DNA of 64,000 nucleotides. Source: Cytobacillus praedii (GTDB taxonomy: Bacteria > Bacillota > Bacilli > Bacillales > Cytobacillaceae). Below the pieces are notes generated by a model, which saw nothing but the letters and a program-made list of their open reading frames with translations, was not told where the DNA came from and ran no database searches. The stretch spans positions 1 to 64,000 of the forward strand of contig NZ_LMBX01000015.1 of the NCBI RefSeq assembly GCF_001439605.1, written 5' to 3'. This document shows positions 1 through 8,831 of the stretch, in pieces. The translations under genes were made by a program, and so were the position numbers. How positions within the stretch are numbered: position 1 is the first letter of the stretch; every line of letters starts with the position of its first letter.

Positions 1-221
1 ATAAAGCATAACCCATATAAAATAGGCCAACCAGTAATCACTACTAGTTGACCTTATAATACGAAAGCGCCCGATTGCTTAATACTTTAAAATCCATAAG
101 TACTGTAAAAATGGTTTCCAAGTTATTTTACTAAAGTCACCCTTTAGCAAAATAAGTTCATATTTATTACCAAGTTATCAAATAATATTCAAGATGCAGA
201 AAAATCGAAAAGGGTGACAAG

Positions 222-1226
222 ATGGAAAAGGAAAATCTAAAACTCACATCATCGGAAATAGGAAGTTTGTGGGGAGAGTATGTAAATGGAACAGCTGTTG
301 ATATTGTAAATAGATATATGGTCTCTATTATTGAGGATGAGCAAATTAAAGCTATTTTTGAGGATGCTATTAAGACATTCGAAAAGCAAAAACATCAAAT
401 CGTTACTTTTATAGAAAATGAGGGATTTCCAGTTCCAATTGGATTTACTGAATCTGACCTCTTTAAAGGGAAACAGAGATTGTTCACCGATATATTATGC
501 CTGAACTATTTACATATCATGACATTACATGGTTTGCTGGGGCACAGCACATCATTAGCTGTCTCCGTTAGAAAAGACTTAAGGGATTTTTACGATTCTT
601 GTGATAATGATGCAAAAAAGATGTATCATCAAACCATTGAATTATTACTTGAAAAGGGAAGTTTCCAAAGAGACCCTTTGTTTTATCCTGCGGAGAACCC
701 TGAATATATCTCCAGCCAAGATTTTACAAATGGGCTTTTTGGAACGGATAGACCATTATCTGCGACAGAAATCATAAGTATTTCATTCAATATTAAAAAA
801 AATATTATGGCTAAAACTCTTTCTATTGCATTCGGTCAAGTCACTCAAACCAAAGAGATAAGAAAGTTTTTAACGGATTCCGAGAAAATTGCAGATGGAC
901 AAATAAAATCATTTGCAAAAATAATGCAAACCGATAATTTGCCAGTTCCTAAATCATGGGAAACAGAAGTGACAACTTCAACGGACTCTCCTTTCTCTGA
1001 TAAATTAATGTTGTATCATACTGGATTCCTATTCCAAGCTGCACAAGCGTATCACGGGGCAGGTTTAGCATCAGCTATGCGAACAGACCTTGTTGCCACT
1101 TACGAAAGCACCATTCTACAAAATCTTATGGTTACTAAAAAGTGGTTTAATCTTATGGTAAAAAATAAATGGTTAGAACAGCCGCCACTTGCTCCTAATA
1201 GGAAAGAAATTGCTAAAGAAAAGTAA
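222..1226 (+). CDS. DUF3231 family protein
   Basis: The 334-residue protein is made of two similar halves. Residues 1-165 and about 175-325 each hold a helical bundle-like block with a 'PVP' turn (FPVPIGF near 68 and LPVPKSW near 243). This is the layout of the DUF3231 family, common in Bacillus relatives and of unknown biochemical role. No signal peptide or membrane segment is visible, so it is probably cytoplasmic. The start is set by the AAGGGTGACAAG motif just before the ATG. Behind it lies a broken membrane protein gene on the same strand. The family call is from sequence pattern; function is not known. Confidence 0.75.
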   Translation: MEKENLKLTSSEIGSLWGEYVNGTAVDIVNRYMVSIIEDEQIKAIFEDAIKTFEKQKHQIVTFIENEGFPVPIGFTESDLFKGKQRLFTDILCLNYLHIMTLHGLLGHSTSLAVSVRKDLRDFYDSCDNDAKKMYHQTIELLLEKGSFQRDPLFYPAENPEYISSQDFTNGLFGTDRPLSATEIISISFNIKKNIMAKTLSIAFGQVTQTKEIRKFLTDSEKIADGQIKSFAKIMQTDNLPVPKSWETEVTTSTDSPFSDKLMLYHTGFLFQAAQAYHGAGLASAMRTDLVATYESTILQNLMVTKKWFNLMVKNKWLEQPPLAPNRKEIAKEK

Positions 1227-1252
1227 AAGAAATGCAATATGAGTATTTATAA

Positions 1253-1679
1253 ATGAATAGGAGTCCATTTGAAAAACTAATGTGGAGCATTGCCCTTCCA
1301 GGGTTTGGGCAGTTTTTAAACGGAAAATATTTTAAAGGCACAGCATTATTGATTCTTGAATTTCTGATCAATGTATAAGCAAATTTTAATCAGGTCATAA
1401 TTCTAAGTTTTCATGGGGAAATTGATGATGCCATAAAACATGCAGATTATCAGTGGTTGATGTTTTATCCTTGTCTGTACTTTTTTTCTATTTGGGATAC
1501 AGTAATAGATGCAGGTGGAGGAAAAGACACTTATTCTTTTCTTCCGTATTTGTTCGCTGCGTTTTTTGTAACAGTAGGATTGATTTTTTCCTCAAGCTTA
1601 ACGATATTTGGAGTTTTATTGGGTCCTGTATGTTGTTTTTCCTGGAACAATAACCGGATTTATTATTAAAAAAACATAA
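1253..1679 (+). pseudogene. Broken small membrane protein, paralogue of the gene at 10152
   Basis: Reading from the ATG at 1253 gives a protein starting MNRSPFEKLMWSIALPGFGQ, very like each half of the membrane protein at 10152-10940 (PGFG/PGLGQ motif, then a W-x-x-D-S/T-Y-type end). The frame is cut by TAA at 1376-1378 after INV, and continues in the same frame with ANFNQ. A second lesion, a one-base shift near 1632, is needed to reach the natural tail FPGTITGFIIKKT ending at 1679. Two lesions argue for a true pseudogene rather than a sequencing error. A strong hairpin terminator follows. Confidence 0.65.
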
Positions 1680-1691
1680 ATATCACTTCTT

Positions 1692-1735
1692 AAAAAACCA
1701 TCCTCTATCTACTTTTAAAAGGAGGATGGTTTTTA
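1692..1735 (+). terminator. Rho-independent terminator
   Basis: A stem of 13-14 bp (AAAAACCATCCTC paired with GAGGATGGTTTTT) is followed by T-rich sequence. It closes the plus-strand unit of the DUF3231 gene and the broken membrane protein. Confidence 0.75.
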
Positions 1736-1784
1736 TGTGAATAAGCAAGAAGTATTTCATTAAATGGCTCGTTTGTTGAATAAG

Positions 1785-1815
1785 AAAAATCCTGCATATC
1801 AACACAGGATTTTTT
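1785..1815. terminator. Hairpin AAAAATCCTG / CAGGATTTTT
   Basis: This is a ten-pair palindrome with A and T tracts on both sides, able to end transcription from either side. It follows a short match to the dispersed R1 repeat (CGTTTGTTGAATAAG). A very similar unit sits at 41236-41272, also behind an R1-like piece, so the hairpin seems to travel with the repeat. The rest of the 1680-2024 gap shows nothing else recognisable. Confidence 0.5.
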
Positions 1816-2024
1816 TAAAACTTTCTTATAAATGATCAATCTTTTTTACAATATTACATCTATGTTTTATAAAATTAAGTATGAGTTATCTGGAGGTTAC
1901 CATATCTGCAAAGGGATTATAGTTAATAACGGTCTCTAATATTTGCCTAACGTACTTTTCTACTTCTTCTTGTGTTGGTACAATCTACCTTAATTCTTGT
2001 GATGCAAATAAAGCAGCTGCCCAA

Positions 2025-2303
2025 ATGGGTGCCGGTGAATCTTTATCCGGTCTTATTGCGTTACTTCCAGGGGGAGCAGCAATAGCTGGTATTGCGACCA
2101 GTATATACATATACCTCAACCCAGAACAATCATCTGTTCAATCTTTATTTTTAATCACTTCAGTATTATTGATATTATTGATTCAAATAATATTAATATT
2201 CAAAAATCAAGAAGTAATTAAAGCGAATCTTTTCAAAAAAAAGTCATCAATCTCCCGAATTATTGATACTAAATTGCTAAACCTTATTTTTGTGAATATA
2301 TAA
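2025..2303 (+). CDS. Small two-helix membrane protein, doubtful
   Basis: A 92-residue frame carries two hydrophobic segments, about 8-31 (GGAAIAGIATSIYIYL) and 39-60 (LFLITSVLLILLIQIILIF), and a lysine-rich tail. No good ribosome binding site precedes the ATG, and the frame stays open upstream with no clear start, so this may be the tail of a decayed gene instead of a working one. I do not recognise the family. Confidence 0.25.
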   Translation: MGAGESLSGLIALLPGGAAIAGIATSIYIYLNPEQSSVQSLFLITSVLLILLIQIILIFKNQEVIKANLFKKKSSISRIIDTKLLNLIFVNI

Positions 2304-2513
2304 CAAAGTCTTTGATATTAAAAAGACGAATTAAAAAGGAGTCCGTTTAATAATCGGATTCCGTTTCTCTTTTACTTAAGTATTCTCGTAATTAGACATC
2401 ATTTCTTCTCCATACTATTATTTATTTACAATATTTTGGTACAATGATGAAAATAGAACCTTAAAATTAATAACCTTGATTTATTCAACGGTCGGGCATA
2501 ATTGTAGAAAAAT

Positions 2514-2556
2514 TAAATCCCAATTTCCATTTATGTCAGTGAGAGATTGGGATTTT
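2514..2556. terminator. Hairpin AAATCCCAAT / ATTGGGATTT
   Basis: A ten-pair stem with a loop of about 20 bases has A and T runs on both sides. It lies between the doubtful gene at 2025 and the decayed sequence at 2565-2799 and could work in either direction. Confidence 0.5.
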
Positions 2557-2564
2557 CCACTTCC

Positions 2565-2799
2565 ATAATATCCTAAATGTTGTAAATTCGCGTTTTGCTG
2601 ATGTACCCCTATTCGTTTCTTTAATCCATTTAGTTATAGTGTCAAATTTCGCATCATTTATTGGATTCTTTTTACACTAGTAAATTTTCTTATATTCTTG
2701 CTCTAAGTATGAGGTTGTAGCTATTACAGTTCTATCAGCATTCTTGTCTACCATATCAAAATAAAGTGCTTTTACATAGTTTACACTTACTTTATTACC
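2565..2799 (-). pseudogene. Remnant of an Mrr-like restriction endonuclease domain
   Basis: The minus strand reads VNYVKALYFDMVDKNADRTV, then IATTSYLEQ, a stop, and then ITKWIKE. This looks like the end of the Mrr catalytic fold, in which a V-x-x-L-Y-G stretch is followed by residues like ATRGIIVTTS and a later L-x-x-W-L. The frame is cut by TAG after KKIY, and no start or catalytic core remains. The match is from memory of the family pattern and is tentative. Confidence 0.35.
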
Positions 2800-2825
2800 A
2801 AAAATAAGCGTTAATTCTAAAAATA

Positions 2826-2852
2826 AGCGTTAATCCTTATTGGATCAACGCT
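2826..2852 (-). terminator. Terminator of the metalloprotease gene
   Basis: On the minus strand AGCGTTGATCC pairs with GGATTAACGCT, followed by TTATTTTT. It lies about 110 bases after the stop of the minus-strand gene ending at 2961. The AAAAATAAGCGTTAAT stretch next to it is repeated in tandem at 2801-2833. Confidence 0.6.
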
Positions 2853-2960
2853 GCTTGTGATTGAATTTATTTTTTATTCTTCTTTCCATACGGTTTAAGA
2901 CGTTCCTTTTCAAAAATACTTTAAGGATTAAACCCGTTACTTCAATTGTCGAACATTCCC

Positions 2961-3947
2961 TCATTGAAGTATTTTATCCCTATATTCGCTATTCTTAACG
3001 ATTTCCTTAGCATTCATTTTTGTCCAATCTAAAACTGAATGATTCGGATTATTTTCAATGAAACTTTCAGTTATTTGATAACCGATTTTATAATTTGACC
3101 ATCCTGGAATTCCTTTAGAATAATTCCCTATAAAAAAATCATTATAGATTTTCCAATCCGTTGAATCAGCATTCTCTCTTAGTTCTTTTAAAACTTTCGC
3201 CTCTACATCCTCTGGCAGTGGTTCTGTCCAAGGAGGCTTTGCCTCAGGATAAAGAATGTTCGCAAAGGATTCTGCTTTCCCTTCTGTGATCGTTAAATCT
3301 AGTACGCTATTCATACTTTGCTCGCGATTATAGAATAGATTAACGGTATGATGATATTCGTGTGCCACAACACGTTTAAGATCCATTTCTGAAACAGTCG
3401 GGGCAATCATGAAAACAATTTTTTTTCCAAAATAAGTGAGAGCGTTTACTCCTCTCATCTGATTAATGACAAACCAATCATCAGGATTAACTGGGAATAT
3501 ATAAAGCTTTGTTTCAGCCCCTGATGATAACAGTCCTGCTGATTCTGTTATTGCTTCCTCTATCCATTGATTGATTTGTTCTTGATTTTTAAGTAGCTTC
3601 TTCGTGTTTTTTTCTAGCTGCTCTATTTCTGTTGTGGTGGAAAAAGGGTTACCTAATGTAACATCAGAAAGAGCGGACTTTTCTTTAAACGGTTCTAATA
3701 CAATTTCCGTAAAAACCTTTTTAATGTCCAGCTTAGGATTTTCATTCATGATCTCTGTATATGTAAGTACTTCCTCATAAAAGGAAATGATTTCAAATTC
3801 CTGCTTGTTATGTAAAAATCGGTATGTCGTTTGATTAAGTGCACTTTCTTTTTCCTCTACCTCTTTGTTTTGTTCTGTATGGTTTGAACACGCTGAGATG
3901 AAAGTAATAAATAGTAATATAACTGATAAATTGATGAAACGTCCCAT
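2961..3947 (-). CDS. Lipoprotein with HExxH zinc protease motif (DUF2268-like)
   Basis: The 328-residue protein begins with a lipoprotein signal (hydrophobic stretch ending in FISAC, lipobox Cys near 20), so it should sit on the outer face of the membrane. HEYHH at about 196-200 is a zinc metalloprotease HExxH motif with a downstream Glu-rich region (TEGKAESFAN). The pattern fits the DUF2268 family of predicted Zn-dependent proteases. I chose the ATG at 3947 because GGGGTGA lies eight bases before it and the signal peptide follows at once. A longer frame starting at 3989 would put 14 polar residues before the signal. The substrate is unknown. Confidence 0.75.
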   Translation of the reverse strand: MGRFINLSVILLFITFISACSNHTEQNKEVEEKESALNQTTYRFLHNKQEFEIISFYEEVLTYTEIMNENPKLDIKKVFTEIVLEPFKEKSALSDVTLGNPFSTTTEIEQLEKNTKKLLKNQEQINQWIEEAITESAGLLSSGAETKLYIFPVNPDDWFVINQMRGVNALTYFGKKIVFMIAPTVSEMDLKRVVAHEYHHTVNLFYNREQSMNSVLDLTITEGKAESFANILYPEAKPPWTEPLPEDVEAKVLKELRENADSTDWKIYNDFFIGNYSKGIPGWSNYKIGYQITESFIENNPNHSVLDWTKMNAKEIVKNSEYRDKILQ

Positions 3948-4007
3948 TGATTCACCCCACAAATTAGTGCCATCAGCATTTAAATTCATACATGAACAAT
4001 CTATTTT

Positions 4008-4542
4008 TTACTTGAACATAAGAATCCATTTCAGTTTAAGATTGTTATTCCTTAATTTGTTCCTATCCATAAGAAAGAGCGTAATTCTTCCTGCAGAATT
4101 GCGCTCAATCGCTGAATAGGCATAGGATATCTTTCGCTTATATTCAGACTGCAAATTATAATTCCGCAAAATCATGCCATTTGTCTTCATCATTCCGAAT
4201 TTGTCATAATACGGAACTAAGTCATCATCACAGCATAAATCAATCATATATATCATCAAGTTCCTTTAGTATTCGATTGACCAATTCCCTTCCTATCCCT
4301 TGATTTTTGTAGGTTGGCAGCACTTCAAGAAGTGGAATATAGGCTGAGAGAACCCCATCACTAATTGCGGTAATGAATCCAATTACTTGATTAGTTTGTT
4401 CATCTATCGCAATAACCACTTTGCTGCTATTTTTTAATAATTTTAGATGCGTATCTGGTTTAGGCGGATTGGGCCAATCTACAAAAAAACCTTTTAACAT
4501 GTCGGATGAAATCCCATCGAGTGAATTCGTATAGATCATCAT
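4008..4542 (-). pseudogene. Frameshifted GNAT N-acetyltransferase
   Basis: Translation from 4542 gives a GNAT fold: VIGFITAISDGVLSAYIPLL, then the acetyl-CoA loop TYKNQGIGREL (Q/R-x-x-G-x-G/A). The frame ends at KELDDIYD, while the next frame continues with YMIDLCCDDDLVPYYDKFG and MILRNY, the usual GNAT tail. The shift falls in the run GATGATATATATGATT near 4245-4258 and is explained by the loss of one AT unit. The last 40 residues or so run into a dispersed repeat (4069-4125), so the natural end is also lost. The start has a clear AGGAG site. Confidence 0.75.
4069..4125. repeat. R1 dispersed repeat, copy near 4.1 kb
   Basis: The core AGCGTAATTCTTCCTGCAG then TTGCGCTCAATCGCTGAAT matches copies at 26745, 38525 and 40376. 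It overlaps the end of the broken GNAT gene. Confidence 0.65.
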
Positions 4543-4746
4543 ATATCAGCTCCTAATGATTAATAACCTATTAGACAGATGATATATATATCAAAAGTAA
4601 ACTAGCAAAAAATGACCTCCAAGCATTCTAATGAATATCTAAAATATTCTATTTAAATTTCCAAAATCCTTCCATTTGGGTTTAATATAAGAAATATTTT
4701 ATTAAATAGCTCTGCTATTACTCATTGTTGATATGTATGACAATTC

Positions 4747-4771
4747 AATAGGCGGAGAATTTCCGCCTATT
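4747..4771. other. Hairpin AATAGGCGGA / TCCGCCTATT
   Basis: A ten-pair inverted repeat with a short loop lies just before the R2 dispersed element. It has no clear T tract and could belong to that element. Confidence 0.4.
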
Positions 4772-4797
4772 ATAGTAAAAGGAAGCTGAAAAGCAGA

Positions 4798-4942
4798 AAT
4801 AAGCGGAGATATTCCGATTAACTGCTCTAAAAAAGACAAAATCCAACGATTTGGATACAAAAAGCGGAAAAACTCCATTTATTTTTAAGGAAATATGGAT
4901 ATTTCCCAATTTAAACGGAATTTTTCCGTTTATTTTTCAAAC
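4798..4942 (+). repeat. R2 dispersed repeat, copy 1
   Basis: About 140 bases, from AAGCGGAGATATTCCG to AACGGAATTTTTCCGTTT, recur in inverted orientation at 43425-43560 at roughly 80 percent identity judged by eye. Both ends hold palindromes built on CGGA/TCCG. No reading frame is visible. It takes up most of the gene-free stretch 4543-5136. Confidence 0.75.
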
Positions 4943-5136
4943 CAAGTAAAATCCATCCAAAAACACCTTTTATCCACATTAATGACTTATCTCTTTTTTC
5001 AGCTGTTAACCAGGTTTCACTATCGTATTTCAAAAATAATCAACAACAAGACTACTCTTTAAGTTTGTATTGTTGCGAATTAGTTCAAGAATATATGTTA
5101 TGATAGCTTGAAAGACATCTATCATAGGTGATTCTG

Positions 5137-5634
5137 ATGAATAAAAAATCGAAAAAAATACGATCACAACAGCTCGTGCAAGCAGAAAATGTCTATATGA
5201 ACTCTCCTCGCTTATACCTCGCTTATTTTTATGAGTATAACTTAAAGATGGTTTCCAGAGAGAAAATGCCCAATATACTAAAACAACTATTGCAGCTAGA
5301 TTTACTAACCCCCTTTCCCTATAACGATACTTCTAAATTACGTGCTGATTTTAAAGAACACTTCCTTGAAGACGACTGCATAAACGGTGACTTAAATACA
5401 TACTGGATGACTATCTCCGGAAGTTTAAGTTATATTTTGAGGGGATATCCAAAAGAAGTTCCTCAAAGTCAGATAGAGTGGCTCGGATGGTCCTTCTTCG
5501 ATAGATATAAACAATATCGATTTTTGGAACCGCACATTCATAACTATCCCGTTTTTTATGAAGAATACTGCAATCATGAAAAAGCGCGGATTGTCATCTT
5601 GTGTTATTTGTTTCTTGAATCTAGTAATTGCTAA
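5137..5634 (+). CDS. YxiJ-like protein
   Basis: The 165-residue protein is soluble with no signal peptide. The block LDLLTPFPYNDTSKL, followed by DLNTYWMTISGSLSYIL and QIEWLGWSFFDRYKQYRFLE, fits the YxiJ-like family of Bacillus. Members often lie in toxin and immunity neighbourhoods such as the wapA region of B. subtilis, so an immunity role is possible but unproved. The ATG at 5137 is preferred because TAGGTGA lies eight bases before it; GTG at 5128 overlaps that site. A strong terminator follows directly. Confidence 0.55.
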   Translation: MNKKSKKIRSQQLVQAENVYMNSPRLYLAYFYEYNLKMVSREKMPNILKQLLQLDLLTPFPYNDTSKLRADFKEHFLEDDCINGDLNTYWMTISGSLSYILRGYPKEVPQSQIEWLGWSFFDRYKQYRFLEPHIHNYPVFYEEYCNHEKARIVILCYLFLESSNC

Positions 5635-5640
5635 ACTATA

Positions 5641-5678
5641 AATGTGTTGATCCACGATGGATTAACGCATTTTTTTTG
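5641..5678 (+). terminator. Rho-independent terminator
   Basis: ATGTGTTGATCCA pairs with TGGATTAACGCAT across a three-base loop, followed by eight T. It ends the YxiJ-like transcript. Confidence 0.85.
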
Positions 5679-5725
5679 TGGATGGTTATTAATCATCTTA
5701 GCTATTAAACAATGAATGCTTGATG

Positions 5726-6289
5726 TTAATCCCTTTCCCAAAATAATATGCCACTGTCATCTGCAATGACAAAATAATTGCCGCTAAATGAAAATCCATA
5801 GCAATACAAAAAACCACGGTAAATACGAACACAGTTTTTATTGTATCCTTCAAGAAAACAGTCCTCAAATGGAGGCTGATAGATGATGTCTTCACAAGGG
5901 TAAAGAGGAGATACTCTGCGTAAACGATCCCCGGATTTACTGCCGATTGGCAGAAGACTCCCTCCATACTTGCTTGCTAACTTAATCGTTTTATCTTTTA
6001 AAATGTCAAACCCTTCACAAATTAACAGCGTTTCATCTAGTTGAAAGTCTTCTGAATAATCTCGAGCAATCTTTTCTGCTTTTGTTAGATCGATAAGTCC
6101 TCTGCCATTCGAGGATACGACCAGGCAAAAATCAGATGATTCATCAAACCCAAAATATTCTAGTCCACCAACATTCATGCTCCCCTTATAGGTCCAGCCA
6201 GACGGACTTTTAACAGAAGGTATTTTTTCTAATAGGTTAGTAATTTTATTTCTATGTTTTTCAAATGCCTCGCTTTTAAAGTAATCCAT
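5726..6289 (-). CDS. Hypothetical protein, 187 residues
   Basis: This is a soluble acidic protein with no signal or membrane segment. It has a strong AGGAGGG site ten bases before its ATG, so translation is well supported. The sequence is rich in aromatic and glycine turns near the end (RIYRGFLYCYGFSFSGNY, then DDSGILFWERD). I do not recognise a family. It lies tail to tail with the YxiJ-like gene among small accessory genes, the usual place for immunity-type proteins, but nothing in the sequence shows that job. Confidence 0.6.
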   Translation of the reverse strand: MDYFKSEAFEKHRNKITNLLEKIPSVKSPSGWTYKGSMNVGGLEYFGFDESSDFCLVVSSNGRGLIDLTKAEKIARDYSEDFQLDETLLICEGFDILKDKTIKLASKYGGSLLPIGSKSGDRLRRVSPLYPCEDIIYQPPFEDCFLEGYNKNCVRIYRGFLYCYGFSFSGNYFVIADDSGILFWERD

Positions 6290-6380
6290 TTATGCCCTCC
6301 TTTTGTTCATTATTTAATTCATCATAGCAAAATTGCTCCTATCTATGTAGATGACACTCCAGCTTGTACCCTCTCAATCA

Positions 6381-6395
6381 TAGAATATCATTCTA
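6381..6395. promoter_or_regulatory. Palindrome TAGAATATCATTCTA
   Basis: Six-base arms TAGAAT and ATTCTA face each other across three bases, upstream of a possible promoter (TTGCAA 6429-6434, TATATT 6453-6458) for the EamA gene at 6541. It could be an operator; no regulator gene is adjacent. Confidence 0.3.
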
Positions 6396-6540
6396 GGAGG
6401 TTATTTAGTCCTTTATGACAAAAAAGGGTTGCAAAAAAGGTGATTCATATTTTATATTAGAGTTTATGATTTTTTTTTAACACTCCTAAAATCATAGTCA
6501 AAATGTAAGTCATCAGGAATTTTAGGAAGGATGTAGTAGT

Positions 6541-7458
6541 ATGAAAATGTATCTCTATCCTCTGCTAGTCATTATTGCAGCTAGCAGTTTTGGTGTTGTT
6601 TCCACCATCATTAAATTGGCCATGCGCAGTGGCTTTTCAGTATCGGAGGCCGTTACTAGTCAATTTTTTATTGGTTTTTGTATCGCCTTATGTATTTTCT
6701 TAGTGACAAATAGATCAAAATTTAGCTTTAATGGAGTTAAATTTCTTATTCTTGCGGGGATTTTAACGGGGTTAACCAATATTGTATACGGTCATTCACT
6801 GAACTTTTTGCCGGCTTCTTTGGCGGTTGTTCTGCTGTTTCAATTCACATGGATTGGCATGCTGATTTCTTGTATTTCCAAACGGCAATTTCCAAGCCGG
6901 ATTGAATCGATATCCTTACTCGTATTAGTAGCTGGAACGATCCCAGCAGCTGGGTTGATGGATGTTGATTTATCGCAAATTCCTTTTCAGGGGTGGTTAT
7001 GGGGGCTAGCTGCTGCTCTATGTTATTCCTTCTTTTTATTTGTGAATGGAAAGGCAACTGCAAGTATGACAGCCTCAAACCGTTTAGTATGGGTTTCTTT
7101 TTCTGCGTTTATGATTACGGCCGTCTTTCAGTCTCCAGAAATTATTTGGAACGGTACATTATTCAACGAAGGACTTTGGATGTATGGATTGGCATTAGGA
7201 TTATTCGGCATGATAATCCCTGTTTTCTTATTCACGATGGCCGTTCCTAAGGTTGGGTTAGGGATGTCATCGATATTGAGTGCGATTGAATTGCCTATCG
7301 CTGTAATGGTATCCGTTATCTTATTAAGCGAAACGGTTTCACCTTTGCAAATCGCAGGGATTATAACTATTATTATCGGTACATGTTTACCGACATTGCT
7401 AAATAAAAATGGTTTGTTAAGTAAACATAAAATGTCAAAACAAACGATGGCAGGTTAA
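6541..7458 (+). CDS. EamA/DMT family transporter
   Basis: The 305-residue protein has ten hydrophobic helices in two halves of five, as in the drug/metabolite transporter superfamily: residues 5-140 and 150-290, each ending in a conserved Pro/Gly-rich helix. It should act in the cytoplasmic membrane as an exporter or permease of small metabolites; the substrate cannot be read from sequence. AGGAAGGA lies 11 bases before the ATG. The leader holds CCTAAAAT and ATTTTAGG arms about 30 bases apart, the second touching the ribosome site. An R3 palindrome follows the stop and probably terminates transcription. Confidence 0.85.
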   Translation: MKMYLYPLLVIIAASSFGVVSTIIKLAMRSGFSVSEAVTSQFFIGFCIALCIFLVTNRSKFSFNGVKFLILAGILTGLTNIVYGHSLNFLPASLAVVLLFQFTWIGMLISCISKRQFPSRIESISLLVLVAGTIPAAGLMDVDLSQIPFQGWLWGLAAALCYSFFLFVNGKATASMTASNRLVWVSFSAFMITAVFQSPEIIWNGTLFNEGLWMYGLALGLFGMIIPVFLFTMAVPKVGLGMSSILSAIELPIAVMVSVILLSETVSPLQIAGIITIIIGTCLPTLLNKNGLLSKHKMSKQTMAG

Positions 7459-7463
7459 CACTA

Positions 7464-7507
7464 AGGGACGGTTCTGCTGCTTCAAGGAAGCATGAGAACC
7501 GTCCCTT
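7464..7507. repeat. R3 palindrome, copy 1 (probable bidirectional terminator)
   Basis: AGGGACGGTTCT and AGAACCGTCCCT flank an inner GCTTC/GAAGC stem, giving a nearly perfect hairpin. It lies between the convergent EamA and dnaB-like genes. Other copies are at 22391 and 43617. Confidence 0.8.
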
Positions 7508-7511
7508 TTCC

Positions 7512-8831
7512 TTACACAAACCTCCCATATTCCTTCTCAAACAACAGCTTAACCATTCCAACTGGCCCATTCCGGTGTTTTGCAATATCGATTTCAATAA
7601 ATTTGTTTTCGGTGTTGTCTTTGTTGTAGTATTCGTCCCGGTAGAGAAGCATGATGAGGTCGGCATCTTGTTCAATGCTTCCGGAGTCACGAAGGTCGGA
7701 CATTTTCGGGCGCTTGTCCATTCTTTGCTCGACTCCTCTTGATAGCTGGGAAAGGAGAATAATCGGAACCTCATATTGCCGGGCAAGCTGTTTTAACTCC
7801 TTTGTGATGCTGGCAATCGCAAGGTCATGGCGATCATATTTTCTGGATACGGCGATGAGCTGAAGGTAATCAATCACAACAAGATAGTCTTCATCAGGGA
7901 ATTCCCGCCGCATTTTCTGGATTTGGGCTCTTAGACCCGAGACGGTTTTCTGTGATGGATCATGAATCTGGAGATGCCATTGATGGAAGACACCTAGAGC
8001 CGTATTGGCTTTTGCCTGATCTTCCTCGGTAAATAGTCTGTAGGGATTTTTCCATTTGGCTCCGTCAATTTTTGATAGGCTGCTTAAGATTCGTTTGGCA
8101 AGCTGCTTTTTCGGCATTTCAAGTGAAAACACGTCGACAACGCCGCCATTTTTACAGCAATTCATCGCTAACGACAAGGCAAAAGCTGTTTTTCCCATGG
8201 ATGGCCGAGCTGCCAATACAATTAAATCTCCTTTGCTCCAGCCGCTTGTCATCCGATTGAGAGAGTCGAAACCCGTATCAATCCCATTCAACTCACCTTG
8301 GTCCTCATACATTTCGTTAAAAATGTCCATGATCAGATCCTGCTTCGTTTCTTCCTGCGTCATCCCAATTTCCTGGAGCTTGATAAAAGTCTGATAGAAT
8401 TGCTCCGCCTCGATCAATCTCCCATCATTTAAAAATCTGGCTGCTGCCCGTTTTAACTCGCGAAGCTTATAATGCTCAAGCACGATCTCCTGGTAGTCTT
8501 CCAGATGAACGGTTGTCGGGCAGCTTACGGCAAGACTCGTCAAATAGCTGACACCGCCGATTGATTCAATCTGACTGCCAAGCTTATTGACTACTGTGAC
8601 CACATCAATCCCTTGTGATTCCTGACGCAGCTCAGCCATCGGTTGAAAAATAAGCTGGTTTTTCTTTTGAGAAAAATGATAAGGTTCGAGTATGAGTTCA
8701 AATATGCAGTCTGGTTCTAAAAAGACAGCCCCTAGAATCATATTCTCCGCTGCAATCTCCTTACTTTCGGATGGATGGGGATAGCCATTCAGGCGTTGGT
8801 TTCCTTCTGGCCAATTGCTGATCTCGTACAA
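7512..8831 (-). CDS. Replicative DNA helicase, DnaB / SPP1 gp40 type
   Basis: This is a hexameric 5'-3' helicase that unwinds DNA at replication forks. The N-terminal DnaB domain (AAENMILGAVFLEPDCIFEL) is followed by the RecA-like core with Walker A ARPSMGKTAF, DYLQLI at the Walker B site, and LSQLSRGVEQRMDKRP. At 439 residues it matches SPP1 gp40 and bacterial DnaB. I chose TTG at 8831 because GGGAGGG lies just before it and the protein then starts as in the family; the frame open to 8942 would add 37 untypical residues. It overlaps the loader gene by about 70 bases, suggesting coupled translation. A phage-type origin is inferred from the neighbours. Confidence 0.85.
   Translation of the reverse strand: MYEISNWPEGNQRLNGYPHPSESKEIAAENMILGAVFLEPDCIFELILEPYHFSQKKNQLIFQPMAELRQESQGIDVVTVVNKLGSQIESIGGVSYLTSLAVSCPTTVHLEDYQEIVLEHYKLRELKRAAARFLNDGRLIEAEQFYQTFIKLQEIGMTQEETKQDLIMDIFNEMYEDQGELNGIDTGFDSLNRMTSGWSKGDLIVLAARPSMGKTAFALSLAMNCCKNGGVVDVFSLEMPKKQLAKRILSSLSKIDGAKWKNPYRLFTEEDQAKANTALGVFHQWHLQIHDPSQKTVSGLRAQIQKMRREFPDEDYLVVIDYLQLIAVSRKYDRHDLAIASITKELKQLARQYEVPIILLSQLSRGVEQRMDKRPKMSDLRDSGSIEQDADLIMLLYRDEYYNKDNTENKFIEIDIAKHRNGPVGMVKLLFEKEYGRFV

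Noticed and set aside
7373-7786. A 137-codon minus-strand frame across the EamA end and the helicase start region
   Set aside because: It overlaps the R3 palindrome and the dnaB-like gene in another frame, with no ribosome site and no family pattern.
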